DNA of 64,000 bases. Origin: Mycoplasma haemofelis str. Langford 1. Its GTDB lineage: Bacteria; Bacillota_I; Bacilli_A; Mycoplasmatales; Mycoplasmoidaceae. Positions 1-10,321 of this stretch are shown here, one piece after another. The stretch is taken from the NCBI RefSeq assembly GCF_000200735.1, contig NC_014970.1:434001-498000 (forward strand), in the 5' to 3' direction. The notes beneath the pieces were generated by a model. The model saw only the letters and a list, made by a program, of their open reading frames with translations, searched no databases and was not told the origin of the DNA. Position numbers and translations under genes: made by a program. The stretch's first letter is position 1. Every line of letters begins with the position of its first letter.

Positions 1-2
1 TG

Positions 3-386
3 GATGATGTATCTTTAAGGGAGATAATGGAGGCATTAGAGATAGATGATCTGGCTTCTAAATTACTCATACCTCCAAAGGATGCAGTCTTAGTAAATAA
101 GATACTGGAATTTGAGAATACTCATGGATGTAAGATCCATTTTGTTCACAACGATAAACAAGGCTCTCATTATCGAGTAGATAATTCCTTTTGGGCGGAT
201 TACAGCAAATCCAACTCCGATATATATGAGAGATTTGTTGAAATAGTGGGGGATGATGAGATTATTCGGGAATGTAAAAGTCGTGAGTCTAATGACAAGT
301 TATGAATTAGGAGCAAAAGTAAAAAATGAATATTCTCATTAAAAGACCAATCTAATAATTCCTTGAGAGAGTGAAGCAATAAATAG
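3..386 (+). CDS. Family B-like protein, 5' end outside window
   Basis: The frame is open to the window edge, so the start is probably upstream; an internal ATG lies at 27. It reads through TGA at 303, 327 and 372 to a TAG at 384. The protein contains GCKIHFVHN, then GSHYRV, and ends with a KKWIFSLKDQ segment. This parallels the protein at 27318-27860 (CHIYFIH, GSHYRV, KWIYVPRDQ), so both appear to be divergent members of the C-x-[IV]-[HY] ... W-x-Y-x4-Q domain group. Function unknown. It ends 3 bases before the next gene. Confidence 0.7.
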
Positions 387-389
387 GTT

Positions 390-830
390 ATGTCTTGGGT
401 AATGCCATTTGTATCGGTGGGATTGGGTTCTGTTGCTGGAGGCGCAGCAGGTATGGCTTATGTACATAAGATGCCTAGAACTATGAGAACTAGATTGGAA
501 GCTAAAGGGTTAATGCCTCTTAAGGATGCTGATGATTTAATTTGATACAAGAGAGTCTTTAAGAAGTTTCATAACCAAATAAAGAAGGATATCCCTGAGC
601 TTAATGGAATAGCTCATGACACTATTGAAGGAGATATTACTAGGAACTATCCTTATGCTATTCACTTGAGAACTTGATGCAGCGAGAATTTAGAGAAGAA
701 TTGAATATTTATGACTCCCAATATGAGAGAGAAGATTAAAGATTACTGTGTTAGATATCCTGAGGAAGTATTGGAGTCTGAGAAGGCTTCTTCTCAAGCT
801 GGAGCATGAAAAGAAGAACGTAGTTCTTAA
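390..830 (+). CDS. Hypothetical anchored protein, 146 aa
   Basis: ATG at 390 follows the previous stop directly. The N-terminus (residues 5-25) is a Gly/Ala-rich hydrophobic segment, followed by a basic stretch (HKMPRTMRTRLEAKG) and a hydrophilic body with TGA-encoded Trp codons, including a Trp-Cys pair and a later YCVRYP segment. I see no close paralogue in the window, but the plan (anchor, RLEAKG-like turn, Trp-Cys pair) matches the surface families around it. Function unknown. Confidence 0.75.
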
Positions 831-886
831 GAGATAGGGGTCGGGAATTAAAAGAGAGAGTTATCACCCTTAAAGAAATACAGATC

Positions 887-1498
887 ATGTCATATAAATT
901 GATGGGGGCGGCCGCCTTGACGGGCACTGCAGGCGCTACTGGTTTAGTTGTTGCCAATAAGGAAAAGATATTTGGAAAGTCTAGAACCTTATCTGATGAT
1001 CTTAAAGATAAGGGATATCGTCTTGTTTCTGGAGTTAGCGACATAGCGAAAAGAAATGCTGTTCTTGCAGAGAAGTTGAAGGGTTATCAAGCCGAGAGTA
1101 ATTCTTCCCATGAGTTTAAGGGAAAGCCGAAGTCTTCCATGACTGCCGACACTCTCTTAAGTTCTTGTCGGGGATTGGAGAAATCGAGTGATTATGAAGA
1201 TGTGCTTTCCACATTTAAGAGGTGATGTGTTCTAGATTTCAAAGATGTTTTAGTTACTGTCGGCGAAAGAACAGTCATAACTGATACTGGAACAGATGGA
1301 ACTAATTGGAAACAGTCTTTAAATACCCATAGAGCACAGATGAAATCTGTGATTGAGGGGGTTACAGATGCCACTTCCGATAATGATCAATGGAAGAAGG
1401 TAAAGTCATGGTGTGATGGGAGATTATCAGTCCATTACTCTAACGACTCCAAAGAGGATTTTGACAGGGCAGAGAAGTGATGCTTATCTGCTAATTAG
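887..1498 (+). CDS. Family J paralogue, 203 aa
   Basis: Begins MSYKLMGAAAL and is strikingly like the gene at 43500-44120 over its whole length: same start, the block EKIFGKS, and WCVLDF and HRAQMK motifs. Hydrophobic segment at residues 5-23. TGA codons at 1223 and 1478 encode the Trp of two Trp-Cys pairs; stop TAG at 1496. The two copies lie about 42 kb apart and both stand at the edge of a paralogue array. No recognised domain; probably a membrane-anchored surface protein by analogy. Confidence 0.85.
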
Positions 1499-1509
1499 CT
1501 ATATTTGGA

Positions 1510-2136
1510 ATGCCCACTACTTCTGTAAAAGCTGCAATGTCAGCCCTTGGTGCTTCGGGTGCGGGTCTTGGCGGGTATGGAATTTACCATCTCGCTTCTC
1601 AAGGGGAAACAATTAGAGAGAGGATAATCTCTTCTTTGGAGGATAAGAAGAAGAGATTTCTTGGGAAGGGGGATTCCGAATGATCCGGACTATCTTCTAA
1701 GTACACTTCTCTTCAAAATAAGCCTAAGAAGAATGGTTCAGAGGACTTGTCATTCTCCGAAATTCCTGAGTGATGCGAGAGGAGTTCTGCTGAGAAGTAT
1801 TCCGATGATAAGAAAGCTCTCTACAGTCAAGTCTTAACCTTCTGTTTCTTCAATACAAATACTCTACTCTCTAATATTGACTCAGGAGCTCTTAAATCCT
1901 CAGAAGGAGAAGATCATACCGATTGGCAGAATGCTTGAAATCTTTACAACCAAGATTCCACCAAGGCAGCCAATAAGCTCAACATAACGGATAGCAGTGT
2001 CAATACTGATATGAACGGAAGTGATAAGACTAAGGGGGGAAAGGCGATGCATAAGTGGTGTCATGCCACTTCCACTAAGAGGATGTATGAAGCTGAAGAG
2101 TTATTCCCAATCTTCAAGCATTGGTGCGTTAAGTAA
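1510..2136 (+). CDS. Family A2 paralogue, 208 aa
   Basis: Opens the first plus-strand array. N-terminal Gly-rich hydrophobic segment ends in the A2 signature YGIYHLASQGETIRER; later landmarks are LPFSEI-like residues before the first Trp-Cys pair, FCFFNTNTLL, a central LNIT-type strand with MNGSD, then KRMYEAEELFP and a final WCVK. Trp codons are a mix of TGA and TGG. Its TAA (2134-2136) shares its last base with the ATG of the next gene, suggesting translational coupling. Function unknown. Confidence 0.85.
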
Positions 2137-2792
2137 TGAGTTCTGCTCTTTTTAAAGGATCTGTAGCTTTAGGCTCTTTGGGGGCTTCCAGTGCTGCTGG
2201 ATTTGGAGCCTATAAGATCTTTTCAGAAAAGCCAAAGAGCATGAAAGATCACATCCTTACTTTGCCATCCTATCATGGCTATAACTTCTTTGCAAAAGGA
2301 GATTCCAGATGGGGAGTTATTAAGACTGAATATGAGAAGTCTGAGTCTCCTCATAAGCCCATAGGAAAAGATGGGAAAACAGTAAATAAGGACGATCTTC
2401 CCGATTGATGTTCCAAGAATTTAACTTCTGAATTTACTGACGAGAAGGATTCCAAGTATCAATCAGTATTGAGATGATGTTATTTGAATGACAATAACTT
2501 TGAGAAGCAAATGCAAAGCTTAAATAGGCAACTTAAAGGAACGAAAAGTGAGTCTACTTCTGATTCGGAAGCAGCCCCCCAAGAATGACAAACTGCTTGG
2601 GATGAGTACTCTCCTCATAAATCTGATCCAAGCTTGAAGATACCTTCTGAAGAGGCAGATTTGAATGGAGCTGATAAGTCCAAGGGATCTAAAGCACTAC
2701 AGAAGTGATGCTCATTACAACTTAGCTCCTTAATGTACTCAAATGATGCTTTGAGTAAGTTCGGAATTTTCAGCAGATGATGTACTAAGTAA
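2136..2792 (+). CDS. Family A1 paralogue, 218 aa
   Basis: ATG overlaps the preceding stop by one base. Hydrophobic residues 5-27 end in GFGAYKIF. Shares with other A1 proteins the W-x-x-I-K-T-E-Y-E-K motif, KDDLPDWC, RWCYLNDNNFEKQ and an ADLNGADKSKG segment near residue 170. The C-terminus, FGIFSRWCTK, is more like the A2 ending, so this may be an A1/A2 mosaic. One-base overlap with the next gene. Unknown function. Confidence 0.85.
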
Positions 2793-3442
2793 TGACTGAT
2801 CCTTTAACTAAAGTCGCGTTGGCTGTAGGTTCTGCCGGTGTTGCAGGAGCTTCTTGTTTTGGAGTTTGGAAGGCTTTAAATGGATCTTCCACCATTTCCC
2901 TTAAAGAGAAGATTCTTTCTTCCCATAAAGATGACTTTTCCAAATTCCTCTCTCTTGAAGATACCAATTGGAGTGCCATTAAGACCGAATATGAGAAACA
3001 GGGAACTGATCCTAAGCCCATGAAAAATGGGAAGCCTGTGACGAAAGATGAGCTTCCATCTTGATGTGTTCAAGCTATTGCTAGTCCTTTTGATGAGAAG
3101 GATGCTTCTAAGTTAAATGCTGCAATTAGATGGTGTTACGTGAATACTAATAGCTTTGAACAACAAGCTCAAGCGTTGAATAAATCTCTTCATGGTGAGA
3201 AAACGGGAGGAGATGCTTCGGCATGACAAACCGCTTGGGAGAGCACTTATAAGGAGAATAAAGCTAATGAACAGTGAAAGATATCGGATGGCGATAATAA
3301 TTTAAATCTGGAAGATAAGACACAAGGAGGGACGGCACTTCAAAGTTGATGTTCAACAAAGTCATCTATCACCATGTTTTCTCATGAGGCAAAGGCAACT
3401 TTTCCCAAGTTTGAGAAGTTCTGCCTTAAGTCTAATAGTTAA
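2792..3442 (+). CDS. Family A1 paralogue, 216 aa
   Basis: Starts MTDPLTKVALAVGSAG; anchor ends CFGVWKAL. Landmarks: SLKEKILSSHKDDF, W-S-A-I-K-T-E-Y-E-K, DELPSWC, IRWCYVNTNSFEQQ, TALQSWC, and a C-terminal FPKFEKFCLK, all typical of A1. The long minus-strand frame across its 5' half is a shadow. TAA at 3440-3442 overlaps the next ATG by one base. Confidence 0.87.
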
Positions 3443-4071
3443 TGGAATTTACAACCTTTAAAGCGGTAGGATTATTGGGGGGTACAGCTGCGGCTTCAAC
3501 TGGAGCTTATGGAATATATCACCTATCTTCCCCCAAGGAGACAATAAGAAGTAAGTTGGAGGATCATTTTAAGGGCACTAATACTGTCTTTTTACATGAC
3601 AAACATTCGGAATGATCTGAGTTAGGCACTTGGTATTCTAAAGTTGCGAATAAGCCCGAGAAGAATGGGGCAACTTTGACTTTAAATGAACTTAAGTCTT
3701 GATGTACTGAGAAAGTGGATGAGAAGTTTAAGTCTAGTGATGATGACCTTTACGCTCAGATAAAGGGATTATGTTTTCTGAATATAAATACCCTTCTCCA
3801 AGAGACTGGTAAGTCAGCTTTGAGATCTACCGAAGCGGCTGGTCACGAAGAATGGAAAACAGCATGGGAAGAGTATCATAGAGATTCTGGAAAAGAAGGA
3901 AAAGGGATAAAGATAACTGACTCTGCGAAGGATACAGATTTAAATGGATCTAGTACTGACAAAAACAAAGGAGGTCCCGCCCTGCATGAATGATGTTCCT
4001 CCTCTTCAACTAAGAAGATGTATGATGCAGAATCCTTGTTGTCTGCCTTCAAGGCTTGATGTATTAAATAA
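3442..4071 (+). CDS. Family A2 paralogue, 209 aa
   Basis: Starts MEFTTFKAVGLLGG with the anchor ending YGIYHLSS. A2 landmarks: TIRSKLEDHFKGTN, LKSWC, LCFLNINTLLQETGKS, DLNGSST, MYDAESLLSAFKAWC. Closely similar to 50348-50962 and 56654-57268. TAA overlaps the next ATG by one base. Unknown function; probably surface-exposed by analogy with the other anchored paralogues. Confidence 0.87.
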
Positions 4072-4739
4072 TGGCTACTTTTCTTGCTAAACTTGCAGGG
4101 GTATCTGGCGCTTTAGGAGCCTCAGGATTAGGAGGATATGGTATTTATAAGGCCTTCTTTCAAAAGATCTCCATAAAGGAGGCTATTCTTAGTTACGAAA
4201 CGAAGGACAGTACTTATTCCTTTTTACCTGAGCATAGTTCTAGTTGGGGCGCTATAAAAACGGAATATGCCAAAGAGACCTCTAGAGATAAGCCTACGAA
4301 AGATGGAGTTACTATTTCACAAGATAATCTTCCTAGATGATGTGCTACCGCAGTAAAGGATGATTTTCTAGGAAAGGAGGATGCTAAGTATCAGTCAATT
4401 CTTCGTTGATGTTACTTGAATACCAATAGCTTCTCACAACAGGTAGAGAGCAAAGGTAGGGAGTTAATAAAGGACGCCTCTTCGAGCGAGGGGAATCCGT
4501 CTAGTGCATGGAAGAGTTCTTGGAAGGATAAATATAAGAGCAAGAAGGATGACCCTTCATGGAGGATAACAGATGTTGATACTTCCGATAATTTAAATGG
4601 TGAAGATGAGGGTAAAGGAGCTACAGCTTTAAAGGCTTGATGTGAAAAGAAAAAGAACATCTTTATGTATACCGAAGAAGCCAGAAGTGACTTTAAGAAG
4701 TTCTTTAAGTTTTGTACAGCAGCTAAGGGTGCACATTAG
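4071..4739 (+). CDS. Family A1 paralogue, 222 aa
   Basis: Starts MATFLAKLAGVSG; anchor ends GGYGIYKAFF. Shares with 50962-51621 and 57268-57924 the TYSFL segment and the W-x-x-I-K-T-E-Y-A-K motif, plus a late subgroup ending (IFMYTEEARSDFKKFFKFC). This is a distinct A1 subgroup whose last Cys lies in FCT rather than FCLK. TAG (4737-4739) overlaps a GTG start at 4739. Confidence 0.87.
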
Positions 4740-5347
4740 TGGAGTTTACATCTTTTAAATTAGCGGGCGCTCTGGGAGCTACTGCAGCCACTTCTGCGGG
4801 AGCTTATGGTGTTTATCATTTCTCTAGTGGCAATGGCTCGACAATAAAAGAACACCTGCTAAGTACCTTAGAAGGGAAGAAGGTCTTTATTGGAGATTAT
4901 TCTGAAAGAGCTTCCTTCAAAACTAAATACGACTCATTTCAAAGTAAACCTAAGAAGGATAATAAGGATCTTCCATTTGATCAATTGGAGTCATGATGTC
5001 AAGAGAAATCCTCTGCCCCATATTCCGAATCCAATGTTAAGTTAAGCTCTGAGATAGAGACTTATTGCTTCTTTAATGTAAAGACTTTACTTCAAGAGTT
5101 GGAAGGCAGAAAGCTTAAGTCAGACAAAGGAGAATCCGATCAAGAGTGGGTAACTGCTTGGAATCATTACAACACTAAAAAAGAAGAGATGAAGTTGACA
5201 GTCGCAACGACAGATAATAAATTAAATGGAACTGCGGATACTGAAGGGGGAAAGGCTCTTTATGCTTGGTGTACATCAACTGCCAATAAGAAAATGTATG
5301 AGGCAGATTCATTATTGTCGGCCTTTAAAGAGTGATGTACTAAATAA
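4739..5347 (+). CDS. Family A2 paralogue with GTG start, 202 aa
   Basis: GTG at 4739 shares its G with the preceding TAG (taGTG), the same coupling geometry as the taATG junctions, which supports this start. Anchor ends YGVYHFSS. Landmarks TIKEHLLSTLEG, LPFDQLESWC, YCFFNVKTLLQE, KLNGTADTEGG, MYEADSLLSAFKEWCTK. Stop TAA overlaps the next ATG by one base. Confidence 0.85.
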
Positions 5348-5985
5348 TGGCTACTGCTTTAGCTAAGGCCGCAATGGCATCGGGCGCTGCCGGTGTAACT
5401 GGGGCTTCTGGCTTTGGAATTTATAAGCAGTTCTTTTCTGGAGTAAGTATTAGAGATACTATTCTTAACTCCAAAGAGCATTCCAATAAATGGAATAAGT
5501 TCTTGGAGGCAAAGGATCCTAAGTGGAGTGGAATACAGGAAGAATATGGAAAGTCTAATAGTAAGCCTACAGATTCTGATGGCAAAGAGATCAAGAAGGA
5601 GAATTTACCTTCGTGATGTGTTTCGGAATCCGGCAAGGACTATTCTGGAAAAGAGGACTCCATCTTTAAAGCCATTCTCCGTTGGTGCTATGTAAATACT
5701 AATAATTTTGGAGAGCAAGTGAAGGCCTTAGGGAGGGAATTAGTGGGGGATGAATCGGATGATACTAATGCTTGAAAGGCGGCTTGGAATAAATATAAGG
5801 ACAAGAAATCGCAAGCTCAGTGGAAGATTACTGGTTCTTCCGATGATACTAAGCTAAATGGCGATAAGGATACTGATGGGAGCCCTATTTTAAAAACTTG
5901 ATGCTCTAATCAGAAGTCTGTTGCTATGTATGCAAATGGAGCTGAAGATACTTTTAGTAAGTTTAAAGAATTCTGCCTTAAATAG
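5347..5985 (+). CDS. Family A1 paralogue, 212 aa
   Basis: Last gene of the first uninterrupted A run. Starts MATALAKAAMASG; anchor ends SGFGIYKQFF. A1 landmarks SIRDTILNS, ENLPSWC, LRWCYVNTNNF, KITGSSDDTKLNGD, MYANGAEDTFSKFKEFCLK. TAG at 5983-5985, five bases before the stop of the convergent gene on the minus strand. Confidence 0.87.
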
Positions 5986-5990
5986 ACGAC

Positions 5991-6398
5991 CTACTTACGT
6001 TTTAGTCCGTTTAGATAATTCTCAAAGATTTGCTTGAAGTTAACATTACCAGTACCATTGGTTTTGGTTTGATCCTCTTCGTAATATTTCCAGCCTGTAT
6101 TGTCTTTATTGGAAACAAAGATATCCTTGTCTTTTAGCTTGTCACAAGAATCCTTAATTTGCTTAAAGTAATTTCCTTGCTTCAGGCCTAGGATCTCCTG
6201 CTCTAATTCATCTTCTTCTATTCTTTCAAAAGTACCTGCCGAAGAACTCATTAACTTGTGAATTCTGCATCCTTTCCTAGTTGTCGTTTTGTAATTTCCT
6301 GATTTAGGAGAAGTCAACATTACACTCCCAACTCCAACGCTTGTTCCTGCAAATACAGACCCCCCCAATACTGCTTTAGGAATTCAAGTAATAGGCAT
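5991..6398 (-). CDS. Family B protein, 135 aa
   Basis: ATG at 6398 (reading MPITWIPKAVLGGSVFAG) is chosen because a TGA-Trp lies just after it and the paralogue at 7804-8205 starts the same way. Anchor residues 8-26, a short linker, then KGCRIHKLMSSSAGTFE, an acidic stretch, KDIFVSN and GWKYYEEDQ. The paralogue has the same KGCRIHKLMS block, so the two flank a plus-strand pair of A genes as siblings. No recognised fold; probable surface protein. Confidence 0.83.
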
Positions 6399-6515
6399 AT
6401 CAACTAAGGGGTTGATCAATTAAGTGAGATTGTTCTTCCGACCATAAATTTTTATGAATTTCGAGGAAAAATAGTGACTTAGGAATTAGCTCCCTTACCC
6501 TTCCCGATCCAAATT
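6399..6515. promoter_or_regulatory. Divergent intergenic region
   Basis: Spacer between the minus B gene (start 6398) and a plus A1 gene (start 6516), so both upstream regions must lie here. On the minus strand it contains ATTTATGG-like sequence followed by one degenerate copy of the heptad seen upstream of other B genes. No clear -35/-10 pair can be assigned by eye. Confidence 0.4.
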
Positions 6516-7151
6516 ATGTCTACCTATTTATTTAAAATCGCTGCAGCCTCCGGAACTGCTGGAGTAGCGGGAGCGTCTGGCTTTGGGATTTATAAAGCGT
6601 TTAACCCATCTTCTTCACTCTCTATACGAGACAAAATTCTTACTTCTCATAAGGATCGATTCTCAACCTTCCTATTAGTGGGAGATGGTAATTGGGAGAA
6701 GATTAAGGTCGAGTATGAGAAGTCAGATGCAAATAATAAACCATCGAATGTAAAGAAAGAAGATCTACCCTCTTGATGTGTGAGAGAAGTTGATAGTCCT
6801 TTTGATGAACGCGATAGCTCTAAGTTAGATTCTGTATTGAGGTGGTGTTATGTAAATACCAACAGTTTTCAAACTCAAGCGGGACAATTAAATAAGGAGC
6901 TTCATGCAACGGAATCTAATGATAGCGCTTGAAAAGAGGCTTGGGAGACTGTTTATAAGGGATTGAAAGATAATGCTCAATGGAAAATAAATTACGAAGA
7001 TGCATCTTTAAATGAAGCGGATAAAGAAAAAGGGGGTCTCGCCCTTCAGAAGTGATGTTCTTCAAAATTAAATATCACTATGTTTTCTAACGAAGCCAAG
7101 GATTCCTTTCCTAGGTTTGAGAAGTTCTGCTTGAAGAATAAAGCGGGGTAG
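6516..7151 (+). CDS. Family A1 paralogue, 211 aa
   Basis: Starts MSTYLFKIAAASG; anchor ends SGFGIYKAF. Landmarks SIRDKILTSHKDRFS, W-E-K-I-K-V-E-Y-E-K, EDLPSWC, LRWCYVNTNSFQTQ, ALQKWC, MFSNEAKDSFPRFEKFC. Nearest relative in the window is 2792-3442. TAG (7149-7151) overlaps the next GTG by one base. Confidence 0.87.
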
Positions 7152-7795
7152 TGGAGTTTACGATTTCCAAGTTGGCAGGAGCTGCTGGGATTGTGGGTGC
7201 ATCTAGTGCTGGTGGTTTTGGAATTTATAAAGCTATTTCTAAAGGAGATAGCATCAAGACAGTTATTCTGCGTTCCCACTCACTTAAATTTCATGAGTTT
7301 TTAGATGCTAAGGATCCCAAGTGATCAGGAGTAAAAGCTGAGTATGAGAAGTCTAAGTCATTGAATAAGCCAAAAGAGGCGGGTAAAGTTATTGATAAGG
7401 AGTCATTACCGAGTTGATGTAATGAGGCTGTAAATAGCTCCTTTATAGATACAGAAGATTTCAAATATAGGTACGTATTAGAGTGGTGTTATTTGAATAC
7501 TAATACTTTGGAAAGTCAAATGGGTTTAGAAGGTAGACAGTTGGCAGGAGAAAAGGATGCATCTACTGGGGCGTCAGCTTGGCAAAGTACTTGGACTACT
7601 AAATATAAACCAGATAAGGAGAAGCCTGAATGGAAGATAACGGGCGAAGATGATAAGCTTAATGGCGATAATGATTCTCAGGGAGCAACAGAATTACAGA
7701 AGTGATGCGTTAAGAAGTTGGGGGTATTTATGTATTCTGAAGAAGCTAAACAGGACTCTAAGAAGTTCTTCCGATTCTGCGTTAAAGATGCGTAA
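7151..7795 (+). CDS. Family A1 paralogue with GTG start, 214 aa
   Basis: GTG at 7151 overlaps the preceding TAG, as at 4739. The start VEFTISKLAGAAG resembles the A2-type MEFT starts, but the body is A1: FGIYKAIS, LPSWC, EWCYLNTNTLESQM, KITGEDDKLNGD, FMYSEEAKQDSKKFFRFC. This mixed character suggests recombination between A1 and A2 neighbours (inference). Converges on the minus B gene, with 8 bases between stops. Confidence 0.83.
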
Positions 7796-7803
7796 TTTAA
7801 GGC

Positions 7804-8205
7804 TTATTTAAATTTATTATTCTTTAGATACGTTTGAAATTTACTTCCCAACTGATTAGTTGCAGTTGCTTGCTCATTTGCATCATATGTCCAACCACCA
7901 AAATTTCTGTTTGCAATAAAAATATCCCCTCCCTTTAATTGATCACAAGCTTGCTTAATCTTAGAAAAATTATTAGTCTGTTGTAGGCTTAAAATCTCTT
8001 GCTCCAATTCCTCTTCTTCAACTTTCTCAAAAGTACCCTGATCAGTGCTCATAAGCTTATGAATCCTACACCCCTTTTTAATGGATGACTTAGTGTGTCC
8101 GGATTTGGGGGATGTTAATGCAACGCCTCCTGCCCCTACCGTTGTACCGGCACACACAGAACCTCCAAGAGCAACTTTGGGCAATCAAGAAACAGGAATA
8201 TTCAT
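7804..8205 (-). CDS. Family B protein, 133 aa
   Basis: ATG at 8205 (MNIPVSWLPKVALGGSVCAG), with a TGA-Trp at residue 7. Anchor, short linker, then KGCRIHKLMSTDQGTFEKVEEEELEQEI, CDQLKGGDIFIANRN and GWTYDANEQ. Sibling of 5991-6398. A two-copy heptad repeat lies at 8230-8242, about 25 bases upstream of the start. Confidence 0.83.
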
Positions 8206-8229
8206 GGGTGAGTTCAAATAGTCACTTTT

Positions 8230-8242
8230 CAAGTCTCAAGTC
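8230..8242. repeat. Two-copy 7-bp repeat upstream of a B gene
   Basis: CAAGTCT CAAGTC, about 25 bases upstream of the minus-strand start at 8205. The same arrangement occurs at 48954-48966 with two copies, and related heptads occur at 45220 (nearly seven copies) and 47602 (nearly four). Confidence 0.7.
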
Positions 8243-8360
8243 GTAAATTTTTAAAAAACCAATTCGAAAGATACTCTTTTGAATTAAAAGTTAATCCTTG
8301 GAATTGGCATGTCTCCCCTTCCTTTAAAAGTAGCTTTATCTGCCGCTTTGGCTTCAGGAG

Positions 8361-8383
8361 TGGCTTTGAGTGGCTTTGAGTGG
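8361..8383 (+). repeat. 10-bp tandem repeat (2.3 copies) in an A2 gene
   Basis: Unit TGGCTTTGAG, two perfect copies plus TGG. One copy keeps the frame; the present two copies shift it. It lies near codon 20, in the hydrophobic anchor. Confidence 0.9.
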
Positions 8384-8929
8384 ATATGGATTCTATTACT
8401 TATTTCATAGATCTATAGGAGATAGAATTGCTTCTTCTTTGGGGGGCAAGAAGAAGCGTTTTCTAGGAAAGGAAGATAGAGAGTGACCTAGACTGAAGTC
8501 AAAGTATGAATCTTCTTCCAATAAGCCCAAGAAGGAAGATGGGAAGACCGACTTGCCATTTTCAGAACTTCCCCAATGATGTGAAGTGAATTACCATGGA
8601 GGTTTCTCCAGCGACAAACAGGATATTTATGAGAAGGTTGCCAGATTCTGCTTCTACAACACCAATACCTTACTTGCTAATTTAAGTCCTAAAAGATTCA
8701 GATCTCAAAATGAAAGTACCAGCCCCGATTGAATACAGGCTCAGAAGGAATATAAAGATTATGTAACTAGAAATGGAGTGGACTTAGCAATTACTAATGA
8801 TTCTTCTGTTCACGCAAATGCTTCTAGTTCTAGTAGTGTAGGGGGAGTATTTATGCATAAGTGATGTCATGAGCATGCACACAAGAAGATGTACGAGGCT
8901 GGAGAACTACTTCCTATATTTGAGAGATT

Positions 8930-8981
8930 TCGACGCAGAAAGTATCTTGATTTACTCGACGCAGAAAGTATCTTGATTTAC
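8930..8981. repeat. 26-bp tandem duplication in overlapping convergent gene ends
   Basis: Two perfect 26-bp copies (8930-8955, 8956-8981). They encode the last residues of the plus gene 8309-8984 and, on the other strand, the TAA (8952-8954) of the minus gene 8952-9572. It is the largest tandem unit I found. Confidence 0.9.
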
Positions 8982-9572
8982 TAGTTTAGGGGTTCCTTCG
9001 ATTCCATCGAACAACTCTTGCTGAGTATCGCCACACCATCCCCATAGTCATTCACGATGAGTGTCGTCAAAATTGTTAGAGTTAGATGGTAGTGCCTTCT
9101 TTATTCCATCTAATTCAGAATCTAAAGTTCCAGAATAAGACTTTAAGCTTTTCAAAGGAGAATCCCATTTCATATCCTTGTTATCTCCCGTGATTCAATT
9201 ACTCTTTGTAGATACATCTTTGTTTGTCTTGGCACAGAACTTCTTAAAGTCCTTTAAATACTTCACTTCTTCAGAGGAGTTATAAATCTCACCACACCCT
9301 TTCCGTAATAGAGCTTTAGCCTCTTCTTCCTTGCCAGACTCTTTACTCTTGGATCAAGCTGAAGCAAGAGTGGTGTTGGTTGGACTTTCTTTTGATTCTT
9401 TAAGAATTAAATACTTAGCCTTTCATATATCTTCATCTCCATCCAATTTCAAAACAGCATGTTTGTACTTTTCTGTTGCAAATGATGGAGAACTCTTAGC
9501 AAGCATAGCTCCTCCAAGAGCTGTACCTCCAATTCCAGCAGCACCCAAGGATGTAAGAGCAACTTTATTCAT
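8952..9572 (-). CDS. Family H paralogue, 206 aa
   Basis: ATG 9572 gives MNKVALTSLGAAGIGG, an anchor, then RKGCGEIYNSSEEVKYLKD, FCAKTNKDVS, a WGWCGD block and a QDTFCVE end. The EGC-x-x-I-Y and YCSKTN-type motifs are shared with 32034, 37574, 41757, 52348 and 54263. Its 3' end lies in the 26-bp tandem repeat and overlaps the convergent plus gene by 33 bases. The plus-strand frame opposite is a shadow. Confidence 0.83.
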
Positions 9573-9730
9573 AAGAGCTGGGCATTCTATTTTTCCGTAT
9601 TATATTAGGAATCACTAAATTATTAATTCTTTCTTTGAAAACACGCACTCTTAAAGCGAGATAGGTCAGATTCTATCTGTTATAGGTAAAATTAACTCTC
9701 CTAGGTTCTGGATTTAAATAGGGTGAAATT
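9573..9730. promoter_or_regulatory. Divergent intergenic region, 158 bp
   Basis: AT-rich spacer between the minus H gene and the GTG-started plus gene. AGGGTGA at 9720-9726, four bases before GTG 9731, is a plausible ribosome binding site. I see no other structure in it. Confidence 0.4.
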
Positions 9731-10321
9731 GTGCCTTCTTCTATTGTTAAAGGAGTTTTTTCTGTATCTACGTCAGCAGGCTTGTCATTTGGAGGGGTAG
9801 CTGTTCTTAAGAGTAGTCTTGATAAGGAGACTATGGCAGCCGGCCTAAGAGCCTTAGATTACTCATTAATAGAGGATTTATCCACGGCAGATAGAATTGC
9901 TCTTTATAGGAAGAAATTTAAAGAGCACAAGGAATCGATCGAATCCAGTTTAGATTACAAGTTAGTTAATTTTTCAGAAGAGAAGGGAGTTGACTTCTTG
10001 AGGGATTGGTGTTCCGATTTCCTTAAAGATATGTGAGTTTCTAGAAGCAGCTCTAGGATTATGAGAGAATCGGCTTGATGTACTAGGTCGTTGGAGGATG
10101 TTATAGGTGTAGATTCTGAGAAGTTAACTGCCGATGGACTTAAATCCAGATATGACACCCATAAAGAATCGATTTCACAAAAGATTCCCTACCTTAAGGA
10201 TAAGGATGATGAAACGGTGAAGTATGAGTTACTTCGTTGATGTAAGTGAAAGCTGAAGAAACCGTATTCTCTTTACTATAAGGATCTAATAAGCTCTATA
10301 CGTCTATGATGTTCGGTTTAG
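9731..10321 (+). CDS. Hypothetical anchored protein with GTG start, 196 aa
   Basis: GTG 9731 is preceded by AGGGTGA. Hydrophobic residues 5-25, then a body with repeated RDWC, AWC, RWC and LWC pairs, and a KFKEHKESIESS block echoed later as RYDTHKESISQK; this suggests an internal duplication of about 75 residues. No close paralogue in the window. Overlaps the next gene's ATG (10306) by 16 bases. Confidence 0.75.

Larger units (their letters stand above)
8309..8984 (+). pseudogene. Family A2 paralogue, out of frame through a 10-bp duplication
   Basis: From ATG 8309 the frame reads MSPLPLKVALSAALASGVALSG and then shifts at a doubled TGGCTTTGAG (8361-8380), reaching a TAG soon after. Removing one 10-bp unit gives ...SGYGFYYLFHRSIGDRI, exactly the A2 layout, and the rest reads cleanly through LPFSELPQWC, FCFYNTNTLL and KKMYEAGELLPIFERF to TAG 8982. 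The end is also unusual: the expected WCxK tail is replaced by residues encoded in a 26-bp tandem repeat. Either a phase-variable gene now off or a recent pseudogene. Confidence 0.85.

Noticed and set aside
9331..9618. Plus-strand open frame of 95 codons
   Set aside because: It lies antisense to the family H gene 8952-9572, which has paralogues; the plus frame has none.
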